Shown here one piece after another: positions 25,485-33,731 of a stretch of DNA of 64,000 nt. The stretch covers positions 299,064 to 363,063 of the forward strand of contig NZ_JARXZC010000003.1 of assembly GCF_029894335.1 (NCBI RefSeq). The letters run 5' to 3'. Positions within the stretch are counted from its first letter, which is position 1. Each line of letters begins with the position of its first letter. The notes under the pieces were generated by a model that ran no database searches, was not told the DNA's origin, and was given only the letters and a program-made list of their open reading frames with translations. The position numbers and the translations under genes were made by a program. Source of the stretch: Kitasatospora sp. MAP5-34. GTDB lineage: Bacteria > Actinomycetota > Actinomycetes > Streptomycetales > Streptomycetaceae.

Positions 25485-26702
25485 TCAGGCCTGGGCGACG
25501 GCGAGGACGGTGTTCTGCCCACCGAAGCCGGCGGACAGCGACACGGCGAGCGGAATCGGACCCGGGCGGCACTCGGTGGGTACGTCCAGCTCGATGTCGG
25601 GGGCGAGGGTCACCAGATTGGCGGTGGGTGGTGCGAGACCACCCTCCACCGCCAGCACCGAGAACACCGCCTCCACCGCACCCGCCGCGCCCAGCAGATG
25701 GCCGGTCACCGCCTTGGTGGAGGTCACCGAGGGCCGGTGCGGGAACAGCCCGGCCAGCACGGCGGCCTCGACCCGGTCGCCGAGCGGCGTACCCGTGCCG
25801 TGGGCGTTGACGTGCGCCACGTCGGCGGGCGCCGCGCCGGAGTCGGCCAGCGCCGCGCGGAGGGCGGCGTCCAGGCCGGCTCCGTCCGGGCGGGGTTTCA
25901 CCACGTGGTGGGCGTCGGAGGAGGACCCGTGCCCCAGGATTCGGGCCCGGACCCGCGCGCCCCGCGCGCGGGCGTCGGACACCCGCTCGAGGATCAGGAC
26001 GCCCGCACCCTCGCCGATGACGAAGCCGTCACGATCAACGTCGAACGGCCGCAGTCCGCCTGACGGATCATCAAATCGATGGGACATCGCGTGCAGCCGA
26101 TCGAACCCGGCGACGTAGTACGGGGTGATCGGGGCGTCGGCCCCGCCCGCGACGGCGATGTCGCAGCGGCCGAGCCGCAGCAGGTCAACCGCCGCGCCGA
26201 CAGCGGTCGCCCCCGAGGCACAGGCGGTGTTGACGGTGAACGAGACGCCCGTCGCGCCGAGTTCGATCGAGAGCTGCGCGGTCAACGAGTTGGCGATCGA
26301 GCTGGGGACGGACATCGGGGAGAGGTTCTGCGCACCGTCGGCAAGCAGTACGCGGTGCTCGGCCTCATGCGTCAACCCCCCGGCCAGCCCTGACCCGAGG
26401 ACGACGGCGACTCGTGCGCCGTCCCAACTCGAGGACTCCAGGCTGGAATCGGCCAGCGCGTCGAACGCGGCCAGCAGGGCCAGCTCCGTGCACCGGTCGG
26501 GCCTGCGGGCTCGGGCGCGCCCGAGCCGGGACGGTTCGAATCCCGGTACCCGGCAGGCGAGATGGGTCGGGTACGACTGCGACTGCGGCACCAGGTCGGC
26601 CGTGGGCACGCCCTTGCAGACCCGCTCCCAACTCGCGGCCCAGCCGTCCCCCGCCGGGGTCATCAGGCCGACGCCGGTGACACAGACCTCGGGCAGGCTC
26701 AA
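25485..26702 (-). CDS. Beta-ketoacyl synthase (KAS II/FabF-like) of the terpenoid cluster
   Basis: 405 residues, usual FabF length. The catalytic triad is complete: Cys161 (NTACASGATA), His301 (NAHGTGTP) and His335, with Lys330 in TKAVTGHLLGAAG. It should perform a Claisen condensation on an acyl-ACP. It overlaps the ACP gene by ATGA (26699-26702), so ACP and ketosynthase are made together. There is no chain-length-factor partner, acyltransferase, ketoreductase or dehydratase beside it, so it either adds few carbons or relies on fatty-acid-synthase partners. Cytoplasmic. Confidence 0.93.
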   Translation of the reverse strand: MSLPEVCVTGVGLMTPAGDGWAASWERVCKGVPTADLVPQSQSYPTHLACRVPGFEPSRLGRARARRPDRCTELALLAAFDALADSSLESSSWDGARVAVVLGSGLAGGLTHEAEHRVLLADGAQNLSPMSVPSSIANSLTAQLSIELGATGVSFTVNTACASGATAVGAAVDLLRLGRCDIAVAGGADAPITPYYVAGFDRLHAMSHRFDDPSGGLRPFDVDRDGFVIGEGAGVLILERVSDARARGARVRARILGHGSSSDAHHVVKPRPDGAGLDAALRAALADSGAAPADVAHVNAHGTGTPLGDRVEAAVLAGLFPHRPSVTSTKAVTGHLLGAAGAVEAVFSVLAVEGGLAPPTANLVTLAPDIELDVPTECRPGPIPLAVSLSAGFGGQNTVLAVAQA

Positions 26703-27046
26703 CGGGACGCCACCAGCGACCGTCCGACCAACTCGGCGATCTCGCCGAGAGTCGCCGCGTCGTGGACCTCCTCCTCGGTGATCGCCACCCCGTGCTCCCG
26801 CCGCAGCACGAGCACCAACTCCGCGACGGCCAACGAGTCGAGCCCCGCCTCCTCGCGCATCATCCCGGGCGTCAGCTGCTCCTCGTCGAGGCCGATGGAG
26901 AGCAGGACGCCCTTCAGTTCGTCGAACACCGCTTCGTCGGACGTCGCCTTGCCCGCAGCGACCGCCTCGGTGGCAGCGGTGACTGCGGCTGTTTCGGGTG
27001 TTTCGGGTGCTCCGGTCGCCTCAGCGGGCGTCGCCTGGAATGACAT
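26699..27046 (-). CDS. Acyl carrier protein of the terpenoid cluster
   Basis: 115 residues from the second in-frame ATG, which has CGGAG at the right distance. The first ATG, 18 bases upstream, has none. The N-terminal 35 residues are an Ala/Thr/Glu linker. The ACP domain carries the phosphopantetheine site AGLDSLAVAEL with Ser71. It begins inside the P450 gene (26-base overlap) and ends in an ATGA overlap with the ketosynthase. It should tether the acyl chain handled by the ketosynthase and perhaps by the WS/DGAT-type transferase. Confidence 0.92.
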   Translation of the reverse strand: MSFQATPAEATGAPETPETAAVTAATEAVAAGKATSDEAVFDELKGVLLSIGLDEEQLTPGMMREEAGLDSLAVAELVLVLRREHGVAITEEEVHDAATLGEIAELVGRSLVASR

Positions 27047-28520
27047 GGTCGTACTCCGATTCATCTTCGTGGTCGCTTACGACTGCGGGCGGCTCCGGCA
27101 GCTCCCGCCGGGGCCGGGGAGTCCGCTCTCGTACCGACACCCGGATCTCACCGATAGTCAGCGAGAAGGTCGGCACCGGCTCGACCGGCTCCGGGGAGAC
27201 CGGGCACAGCGCCCAGCGCGCGACCACCGAGGCCAGGGCGATGGTCAGTTGCGTCCAGGCGAAGCCCTCCCCCAGGCAGCCGTGTGCGCCGAGGCCGAAC
27301 GGCAGGAAGGCCTCCCGGGTGACGCCGCCCGGCCGGTCCGGGGACCACCGCTCCGGATCGCAGCGCTCGGGGTCGGGGAAGAGCGCGGGGTCGCGCTGGA
27401 GCGCGTAGTAGGAGAACATCACCACTCCACCGGCCGGGATGCGGTAGCCCCCGAGTTCGGTGTCGGCCGTGGCCGCGCGCGAGATCAGGTAGCCGGGTGG
27501 GTAGAGCCGAAGGGCCTCGTGCAGCACCATCCGGGTGTACGGAAGCCGGGCGATGTTCTCGAACAGCGCTGTCCTGCCGCATAGTTCACCGTCCACCTCG
27601 CGCTCCACCCGCTGCCGGACCTCCGGGTTGCGGGTGAGCAGGTAGACCGCCCAGGAGAGCGTGCGGGACACCGACTCGGTACCGGCGACCAGGAAGGACA
27701 TCGCCTCGTCGTGGACCTGCTGGTCGGCCATCCGCTCACCGGTGTCGGCGTCCTGTGCCTCCAGCAGCATCGACAGCAGATCCCGTCCGGCCCCGCCGGA
27801 AGCCCCACTGACAGCCCCACCGGCAGCCGCTCCGGTGTTCCTGGCGCGCTGAGTGGCCCGGCGCTCGGCGATGATCCCGCCGAGCAGGGCGTTCAGGCCG
27901 TCCATGCTGCGCCGGAAGCGCCGGTTGAGACCGGTCGGCAGCCTGGCGAGCAGCCCGGTCGGGTCGAGTCCCCGGCTTCCGGCCCAGGCCATCAACTGCG
28001 GTAGTGCGGCGACGATCTCGTCCACGCCGCGCTGGTCCACGCCGGTGGAGAAGAGGCAGCGGACCGCGATCTCGGTGGCCAGTTCGCTGAACTCGTGGTC
28101 CAGGTCGAGCACCGAACCGCTCCGCCAGCCGCTGACCCTGGCCTCGGTGAGGGTACTCATGACCTCGGCGTACTCGCGGATCCGGTCGTGGTGGAAGGCG
28201 GGCAGGATGAGCCTGCGCTGGCGCCGGTGGAACGCGCCGTCGGTGGCGAGCAGGCCGTTCCCGATGATCCGTTTCATCACCCGGAACTGCGGGCTGAGCC
28301 CGAACTCGCCCGCCCGCTTGGTGAGTACCTCGCGCACCAGGGCCGGGTCGTTGACGACGTACGCCCGCCCCGACCCCAGCCTGACAGCGACGACCTCACC
28401 GTGATCGCGCAAGGATTCGAGGAACGCCAGTCGTCCCCAAAGGAGTTGACGCGCGTGACCGACCAGCGGCAGAGCTCCCGGAGCCGTCACGGGCACGGAG
28501 CACCCAGTGCTTTCGAGCAC
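27021..28520 (-). CDS. Cytochrome P450 in the terpene cyclase operon
   Basis: About 499 residues from a GTG complementary to 28518-28520 (VLESTGCSVPVTAPG), with GGAAGG upstream. The frame stays open to 28613, so a longer form is possible. Heme loop FGLGAHGCLG with the thiolate Cys near residue 415. ExxR is HEALRLYPP. The I-helix reads AGTESVSRT, with Ser in the place of the usual acid-alcohol Thr. The membrane-type substrate-recognition start PGALPLVGHARQLL and the class-E-like length suggest a hydrophobic terpenoid substrate. It is followed by an overlapping ACP. Confidence 0.88.
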   Translation of the reverse strand: MLESTGCSVPVTAPGALPLVGHARQLLWGRLAFLESLRDHGEVVAVRLGSGRAYVVNDPALVREVLTKRAGEFGLSPQFRVMKRIIGNGLLATDGAFHRRQRRLILPAFHHDRIREYAEVMSTLTEARVSGWRSGSVLDLDHEFSELATEIAVRCLFSTGVDQRGVDEIVAALPQLMAWAGSRGLDPTGLLARLPTGLNRRFRRSMDGLNALLGGIIAERRATQRARNTGAAAGGAVSGASGGAGRDLLSMLLEAQDADTGERMADQQVHDEAMSFLVAGTESVSRTLSWAVYLLTRNPEVRQRVEREVDGELCGRTALFENIARLPYTRMVLHEALRLYPPGYLISRAATADTELGGYRIPAGGVVMFSYYALQRDPALFPDPERCDPERWSPDRPGGVTREAFLPFGLGAHGCLGEGFAWTQLTIALASVVARWALCPVSPEPVEPVPTFSLTIGEIRVSVRERTPRPRRELPEPPAVVSDHEDESEYDHVIPGDAR

Positions 28521-28749
28521 GGTCGACCGATCCTTCCGAGATGCCGGCTGATGGTGGGCCGACGAGTCTGTGATCCGGTCCCGCCGTGAACGGACCGATG
28601 CAACCCCGGTCACCGGTCCGGCCGCAAGCCGAGAAGCCCGGACGACTCCAACGGGTGAATACCGTCACCCGCACAGGCGACGCTCACGCCGGTCCGTGCC
28701 CGGCTCCTGCTCCCTCGTCAGGCGCCCCCGGTCCGCCCTCCCCCTGAGG

Positions 28750-30351
28750 TCACCATCCGCCCGGACGGCCCGGCCCGACCGCGTGGGCCAGCGCGAGCAG
28801 CACGCAGACGTCGGCCAGCGCCGGGACGTCGTACAGCAGTGGCCGTGGACCGGCCTGGTCGGGTCTGCTGACGTAGCCGCCGCCGTACTGCTCGCAGCGC
28901 ACCAGGTGGTCCAGCGCCCGGTGCCGCGCGGGGGCGTGCGCCCGGCTGCGGCTGAGCGCGATCACGGCGTAGGCCGTGCTGATCGGGTCGCTGGGGTCGC
29001 CGGGTTGATGCCCCCAACCGCCGTCCCCGTTCTGGACCCCGGCCAGGTACTCGGCCGCCCCCTGCTTCACCGCGACCGCAGCGCGGCGCAACTCCGGTTC
29101 TGTGCCCGGGTGGACGGTGTCGCAGGCCAGTGTGACCCGGAAGACGGCGTTGCTGAAGTTGCGGCTCCAGCTGCGTTCGAGGATGCCGCCACCTTGAGCG
29201 CTCCGACCGTCTCGACCAGTGATGAACGCGAGCCCCTGGTCGGCGGCGGCACGGTGTGCGGGGTTGGGGGCCAGCGCATTGACGGCGGCCGCCGTTATGG
29301 CGATCTCGGACTGCGTGCCGCGCGCGAAGGTCGGGAAGCCGCCGTCGGGGTTGCGCTGCGCCAACAGGTACCGCTCGGCGGCGGTGATCGTCCGGCGGTG
29401 CCGGTCAGGAGCGACGGCGCGGAGGAACTCGATGCCGTACGAGGCGTCGTCGACGTCGCTCTGCGCCACGCCCACGGTGAAGCCGAAGCCGCCGTCGGGG
29501 TTCTGCCGGGCGGCGAGCCCGTCCGACATGACGGCCAGCAGGGGTGCGGGGTGGGTGGTTCCGGCGAGCGCCGACCCGGCGATGGCGGTGGCGAAGACGT
29601 CCATCCCGGTGATGAACGGCAGGCCGCCGTCCGGGCGCAGCGCCGCGACGACCCCGGTCAACGCCCGTAGGACGGCGGGCCGGTGGGCCGGATGCTTGCG
29701 CAGGGCGAGCAGTCCGAGCAGCCGTGCGAGGTGGTTGCCCTCCCAGAGCGGGCCCGGCCGGACGGCCGGGGCGAGCGCCGCCCAGTCCTGCTCGGTGACC
29801 GCGCCCGGGTCGCCGGTGCCGAACGCGGCCATCACCTTCAGCGCTCTCATCTCCAGCTGGAGCCAGCTCTGTTGACCGTCGGCCCGGAAGGCGTCGAGCG
29901 AGGCGCACGGGAAGTCGGCGGCGCCGAGCTCGGCCAGCAGGGTCTGGAACATCAGGCGCTTGCGGGCGGCGGTGAAGTGTTCGAAGGGAGCCAGCGCCCG
30001 CACCACGAAGGAGTCACCCGGCACGCCGTCACCGAGTGCGGCCCGGCCCAGCGCGACCTGGATCGCGTCCGGCGGACGGATGTCGAGGGTGGTCTTCAGG
30101 AAACGGACCAGCCGGTCGCGCGCCTCGGAAGCAGCCTGCTCGGCGGTGAGCAGCGCCAGCAGCAGGGCCGACTCCAGGACGCGGCTCTCACAGGGCGCGG
30201 ACACCAGTCCGTCGGGACCAACCCGCTCGGCCACCCGCCGGGCCAGCCGGTCACGACAGCGCAGAACTCCGTCCCGCTGCGCGCCGATCCGTCCGGGTCC
30301 GAATCCTCCGAATCCGGAGAAGGGCAGCGTTGAGGAGGTGGTCGTGGTCAT
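28750..30351 (-). CDS. Class II terpene cyclase-like protein (squalene-hopene/copalyl-diphosphate-synthase fold)
   Basis: 533 residues, the length of bacterial class II diterpene cyclases and shorter than squalene-hopene cyclase (about 630). The protonation motif DxDD is present as DVDD at 299-302 (SDVDDASYGIEFL). QW-type repeats surround it: QNPDGGFGF, QRNPDGGFPTF and QNGDGGWGH. There is no DDxxD class I motif. Such enzymes protonate and cyclise a prenyl diphosphate while keeping the diphosphate. No prenyltransferase gene is in the cluster, so FPP or GGPP must come from elsewhere. Which prenyl length is used is unknown. It is the core scaffold enzyme of the operon. Confidence 0.85.
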   Translation of the reverse strand: MTTTTSSTLPFSGFGGFGPGRIGAQRDGVLRCRDRLARRVAERVGPDGLVSAPCESRVLESALLLALLTAEQAASEARDRLVRFLKTTLDIRPPDAIQVALGRAALGDGVPGDSFVVRALAPFEHFTAARKRLMFQTLLAELGAADFPCASLDAFRADGQQSWLQLEMRALKVMAAFGTGDPGAVTEQDWAALAPAVRPGPLWEGNHLARLLGLLALRKHPAHRPAVLRALTGVVAALRPDGGLPFITGMDVFATAIAGSALAGTTHPAPLLAVMSDGLAARQNPDGGFGFTVGVAQSDVDDASYGIEFLRAVAPDRHRRTITAAERYLLAQRNPDGGFPTFARGTQSEIAITAAAVNALAPNPAHRAAADQGLAFITGRDGRSAQGGGILERSWSRNFSNAVFRVTLACDTVHPGTEPELRRAAVAVKQGAAEYLAGVQNGDGGWGHQPGDPSDPISTAYAVIALSRSRAHAPARHRALDHLVRCEQYGGGYVSRPDQAGPRPLLYDVPALADVCVLLALAHAVGPGRPGGW

Positions 30352-30376
30352 CGATGTCTTCCCTGTCTTCCGTTAG

Positions 30377-30391
30377 GACGAAGCTTTCGTC
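30377..30391. promoter_or_regulatory. Inverted repeat GACGAA-GCT-TTCGTC ahead of the cyclase gene
   Basis: Six-base perfect arms with a 3-base loop lie 26 bases upstream of the cyclase start, in the only sizeable gap (124 bases) of the operon. It may be an operator or a weak hairpin. Confidence 0.4.
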
Positions 30392-30475
30392 GAACGCGCC
30401 TGCCAACGTGCCGAGCACCCGGCGGTCGAGCACCCATCCACCCGGAACCCGGTGGTCGCCGGGCCACGCGGTCGC

Positions 30476-31012
30476 TCAGCCCAGCAACCGCACAAGGGCC
30501 TGCCGACCGGCGGGGACGAACGGGTGCAGCAGTCCGTCCAGGACGTCCTGCGCCGGGACCAGTCCGTACCAGGCGACCTCGGCCGGGTCGGGGAGTACCG
30601 GTCCGGTGAGGCGGGCACGATGGACGGCGAGCCAGCACGGGCCGGCCGGGGAGTCGTGGCGGGTGCGGAACACCTCGTGCAGGGCCGGCCTGACTCCGAG
30701 CTCCTCGTCCAACTCGCGGGCTGCTGCAGCCCGGTAACTCTCCCCGGCTCGCACCGATCCACCGATCAGCACGTCGTAGTGGCCGCCGAAGACGGCAGCG
30801 CGAGCCGGCCTGCGGTAGACCAGGACCCTGCCCTCCCGGTCGCCGCAGACCGTCGCTGCCACCCGGTAGTACAGGCCCAGCCCCGCAGCCTCTCCGCGCG
30901 GCCCCCGACCGGCCGGCCGGTCCTCCGCGTCCACGAAATCGACCGTCTCCGGCACCATCCTGTCGACCACCTCAAGCCTCACCCGAGCCTGCCGGCGAAG
31001 ATCGAATATCAC
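30476..31012 (-). CDS. Nudix hydrolase of the IDI/YfcD type in the terpenoid operon
   Basis: 178 residues from GTG 31012. ATG 30958, behind GAGGTGG, is an equally good start giving 160 residues. The Nudix box is complete: GGSVRAGESYRAAAARELDEELGV fits Gx5Ex7REUxEExGU. The preceding VDFVDAEDRP and LYYRVAATVCGDREGRVLVYRR match the isopentenyl-diphosphate-isomerase-like/YfcD subgroup. As first gene of the cyclase operon it may remove phosphate from the cyclised prenyl diphosphate to free the alcohol, or tune IPP/DMAPP supply. Both are inference. Confidence 0.85.
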   Translation of the reverse strand: MIFDLRRQARVRLEVVDRMVPETVDFVDAEDRPAGRGPRGEAAGLGLYYRVAATVCGDREGRVLVYRRPARAAVFGGHYDVLIGGSVRAGESYRAAAARELDEELGVRPALHEVFRTRHDSPAGPCWLAVHRARLTGPVLPDPAEVAWYGLVPAQDVLDGLLHPFVPAGRQALVRLLG

Positions 31013-31085
31013 TCAGAGCATCGAATAGCATACGCTCCGCAATGTCAAAGCTTCGGCGGACGCCCGGACCGAGCAGGAGAGCCGA
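31013..31085. promoter_or_regulatory. Divergent promoter region of the terpenoid cluster
   Basis: A 73-base AT-rich island (GAATATCACTCAGAGCATCG, then AATAGCATACGCTCC) lies between the Nudix and P450 starts. It would hold the start sites for both arms of the cluster. No activator gene is adjacent. Confidence 0.6.
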
Positions 31086-32465
31086 ATGACCACGGCAGCC
31101 CCCCACTTCACCGTCCCGTTGCCGAATTCCGGCGCCGATACACCTCCTGGCGCTCCTCCTCACCTGCCTCCCGAACTGGGCGAAAGCCGAGTAGCGGACT
31201 GGCAGGCCTCCGGGCAGGAGATGATCGCCCTGCTCACCGAGGCCCGCGAGCTGGGACCGATCAGCCGGTTCCGGCTCGGCTCGCGGCAGACCGTTCTGGT
31301 CACCGGTCCGGAGCAGGTACAGCACATCCTGGCCCAGCATCCCGACCGGTACGTCAAGCGCTCCCACCGCGCCCGGCTGCTCCTTGGCGACGGGGTGATC
31401 TCCGCCTCCGGGGACGCCTGGAAGAACCAACGCCGCCTGTTGCAGGCCCAGTTCACCGCAACCGGGGTCCGTCGCCACGAGCACCGGATCGCCGGGGCCG
31501 CGCGGCGCACCGCCGACCGCTGGGCCGAGAAGGCCCGTACCGGCGAACTGACCGACGTCGGGGAGGACATGCAGTTCTTCGCCCTCGACACCATCTGGCG
31601 CTGCCTCACCGGCCACCCGCTGGACGCGGTCACCCACCGCGAACTCTCGTCGATCGAAGCGGTGGTGGCCGCCCTGCCGACAGCGGCCGCCGCACCGGAC
31701 GGCGGACCGGACGCGATGGCCGCCGACCTGGCCCGGATCGACGCCACCGCCGAGCGCACCATCGCAGCCGCCCGTGAGGAGGCCGCCGAGCGGCCCGCCG
31801 AGGAGGCCCTCCCGGACGGCGCTCCGCTGCTGCAGCTCCTGCTGGAGACGGCCAGGACCCGGCCGGAGTACACCGACCGCCTCATCCGGGACGAACTCGT
31901 CACCGTGCTGGCCGCCGGGCACGAGACCACGGCGAAGACCCTCTCCTGGCTGTTCCTCCTGCTGGACCGGCACCCGGAGGCCCGCGAGTGGGTGGCCGCC
32001 GCCGACCGTCCGGGCTCACCCGTCGGCCGCAAGGAGGCGATCCACGCCCTGGTCAGCGAGACACTCCGGCTCTACCCGGCGGTGTGGCTGATCCCCCGCC
32101 ACGCGCCCGAGGACGACCTCGTCGACGGCTACCTGATCGAGGCGGGCAGCGATGTCCTGGTCTGCCCGTACCTGACCCACCGCGACCCCGAACTCTGGCC
32201 CGATCCCGAGCACTTCGATCCGGAGCGGTTCCTCACAGCCGGTCGCCGACCGGTCCGGCCCGGCGCGTACTACCCCTTCGGGGTCGGCGCCCGCGCCTGT
32301 CTCGGCTTGCAGTTCGCGATGCGCGAGATGGCCGTACTGCTCGACCTGCTGCTCCCGGCCTACCGGCCCGCTTTCCGGAGCACCCCGGCCGCCACCGTCT
32401 TCGGGGCCAACCTGCGCCCGGACGGCTCCATGCCGGCCCGCATCCAGGCCGTCCCGCCGTCGTAG
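31086..32465 (+). CDS. Second cytochrome P450 of the terpenoid cluster
   Basis: 459 residues. I-helix AGHETTAKT with the normal acid-alcohol pair, ExxR as SETLRLYP, and heme loop FGVGARACLG with Cys405. The PERF motif before it is DPERFLTAG. A 30-residue Pro-rich N-terminus precedes the fold. It is of the CYP4/CYP102-like class-E pattern often seen on terpenes and fatty acids. Divergent from the Nudix-cyclase operon and sharing its promoter region, it probably oxidises the same product. Confidence 0.9.
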   Translation: MTTAAPHFTVPLPNSGADTPPGAPPHLPPELGESRVADWQASGQEMIALLTEARELGPISRFRLGSRQTVLVTGPEQVQHILAQHPDRYVKRSHRARLLLGDGVISASGDAWKNQRRLLQAQFTATGVRRHEHRIAGAARRTADRWAEKARTGELTDVGEDMQFFALDTIWRCLTGHPLDAVTHRELSSIEAVVAALPTAAAAPDGGPDAMAADLARIDATAERTIAAAREEAAERPAEEALPDGAPLLQLLLETARTRPEYTDRLIRDELVTVLAAGHETTAKTLSWLFLLLDRHPEAREWVAAADRPGSPVGRKEAIHALVSETLRLYPAVWLIPRHAPEDDLVDGYLIEAGSDVLVCPYLTHRDPELWPDPEHFDPERFLTAGRRPVRPGAYYPFGVGARACLGLQFAMREMAVLLDLLLPAYRPAFRSTPAATVFGANLRPDGSMPARIQAVPPS

Positions 32466-32494
32466 ACCGTTTCGTAGACCGTCTCGTAGACCGC
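32460..32494 (+). repeat. Three 12-bp direct repeats over a stop codon
   Basis: TCGTAGACCGTT, TCGTAGACCGTC and TCGTAGACCGC follow one another, the first spanning the TAG stop of the P450 gene. A TAG recurs in each copy. Confidence 0.6.
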
Positions 32495-32634
32495 AGCCGC
32501 CGGACGCGCTCGGCCCGGCGGCTGCCCGGAGCCCCCACAGCGCACACCCTGGATTGCCGGTCGACCGGGTGCCCAGGCCAGGCCAAGCCAGGAGCCAGGC
32601 GTTCGGGGGTGGCGGGCCTGGGCAGGATGCCGGC

Positions 32635-32877
32635 TTAGTTCCACCCGACGTCGCGCCCGCGACCCCCCGCGCCGGCAGCAGCGAACCTGCCGCCCAAGGC
32701 GGCGACGTGGCTGCCGGAGATCCGGGGCGGGTTCTCCTGGATGACACCGGGGTCGCCGGGGTCGCCGAGATCGGTCCGGGTCGTGGAAAGCCCCCCTCTG
32801 GTGCTGAGCTGCGCGGTGGGGATCGGCCCAGCTACCCTTCCACAAAGGGAGTTGGCGGTATTTCCGGAAGCGGACAT
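32635..32877 (-). CDS. Possible small protein (80 aa) behind a CsoR-like dyad
   Basis: An ATG complementary to 32875-32877, with ATGGAG eight bases before it, opens an 80-codon frame. It starts MSASGNTANSLCGRVAG and ends GGRFAAAGAGGRGRDVGWN. The second half has strong G/C third positions. The first half does not. It is preceded on its own strand by two metal-operator-like dyads. No family is recognised. It could also be a leftover of a larger gene. Confidence 0.3.
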   Translation of the reverse strand: MSASGNTANSLCGRVAGPIPTAQLSTRGGLSTTRTDLGDPGDPGVIQENPPRISGSHVAALGGRFAAAGAGGRGRDVGWN

Positions 32878-32887
32878 GGGGAACTCC

Positions 32888-32904
32888 ATACCGGTTAGGG
32901 GTAT
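32888..32904. promoter_or_regulatory. Weak CsoR-like dyad
   Basis: ATACC, 7 bases, GGTAT. It has the same half-sites as the stronger dyad 60 bases away, but shorter arms. Confidence 0.35.
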
Positions 32905-32962
32905 CTCAGGATCTCGCAGCGAACATAGCACCGGGTCGATTTCGGCGGCGCCGACCGCAAAC

Positions 32963-32997
32963 CGGCTATTGATACCCACCGGGGGTATCAATAGCCG
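32963..32997. promoter_or_regulatory. Perfect 15-bp inverted repeat with CsoR-type core (GATACCC-N5-GGGTATC)
   Basis: CGGCTATTGATACCC (32963-32977), spacer ACCGG, then its exact complement (32983-32997). Actinobacterial CsoR operators have TACCC/GGGTA half-sites around a GC-rich centre, as here, and a csoR gene starts 390 bases downstream. The symmetry extends beyond the core, so the site may be two overlapping elements. Confidence 0.65.
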
Positions 32998-33383
32998 ATC
33001 ACCCACGAGCTGTTCGCGGAAGCAGCGACCCACCGCTTCACCCGCACCGAAGCGGGCTCACCTCGGACGTTCCCACCGGCACTCGTCGCCTCCGCCCCAG
33101 GCCCGGACGTCACCGAGAAGTACGCCCCGGAGCCGCCAGCGGCATCCTCCTCGACACAGCAGATCACCGGTCACTCCGTCACCTCGCAGCCCCGATCGCC
33201 GTCCGACCCCGCACCCGGCCCGGCCGCAGCGCGGCCGCAAGCCGTGTTCCCGGATACCGCCCCCGGGTAAAGTGGTCTTCGCAGACCCGGGAACAACCGC
33301 CGGAGCGGTCAAGCGATCCGCCGGCCCTCGCCGCCCGGGCGACAGCCACGAAGGCCACGAAGGGTATGGGAGTGGAGAGGACC
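32998..33383. other. Gene-free stretch before csoR, possibly a decayed gene
   Basis: About 385 bases with no recognisable protein. A frame from about 32999 to 33270 (ITHELFAEAATHRFTRTEAG...) stays open with fair third-position GC but lacks a start or any recognised family. It may be the remains of the gene once served by the upstream operator. Confidence 0.4.
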
Positions 33384-33665
33384 ATGGTCAGCTACACCAA
33401 CAACAAGGACGACGTCCTCAAGCGCCTGCGCCGGATCGAGGGCCAGATCCGTGGGCTCCAGCGGATGGTCGAGAGCGACACCTACTGCATCGACGTACTG
33501 ACCCAGGTCTCCGCCAGCACCCGCGCCCTCCAGTCCTTCGCCCTGCAGCTCCTGGAGGAGCACCTCGCGACCTGCGTCAGCCGCGCGGTCGCCGAGGGCG
33601 GCGACGAGGCGGCGCTGAAGCTGAAGGAAGCCAACGACGCCATCGCCCGCCTGGTCCGCTCCTGA
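33384..33665 (+). CDS. csoR: CsoR-family metal-sensing repressor
   Basis: 93 residues from the ATG at 33384 (behind GTGGAGAGG). An ATG six codons earlier is less well placed. The all-helical DUF156 fold is clear: DDVLKRLRRIEGQIRGLQRMVE. Cu(I) ligands of CsoR are conserved as C35 (TYCIDVL), H60 and C64 (EEHLATC). It should repress copper-export genes until Cu(I) binds. No copper ATPase or chaperone is adjacent, only operator-like dyads upstream, so its regulon is distant or lost. Confidence 0.92.
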   Translation: MVSYTNNKDDVLKRLRRIEGQIRGLQRMVESDTYCIDVLTQVSASTRALQSFALQLLEEHLATCVSRAVAEGGDEAALKLKEANDAIARLVRS

Positions 33666-33695
33666 GCACCCCGCCCTTGTCTCCCTCTTGACGCG

Positions 33696-33714
33696 GATCG
33701 TCGCCGACGATCCC
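33696..33714 (+). terminator. Hairpin after csoR
   Basis: GGATCGTC, loop GCC, GACGATCC: an 8-bp perfect stem 30 bases past the stop. Confidence 0.5.
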
Positions 33715-33731
33715 CCCGTTCCGGGTCGCGC

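Noticed and set aside
32741..33691. Plus-strand frame running across the CsoR operator region into csoR
   Set aside because: Protein is Ser/Pro/Arg low complexity, overlaps csoR out of frame and lacks a ribosome-binding site.
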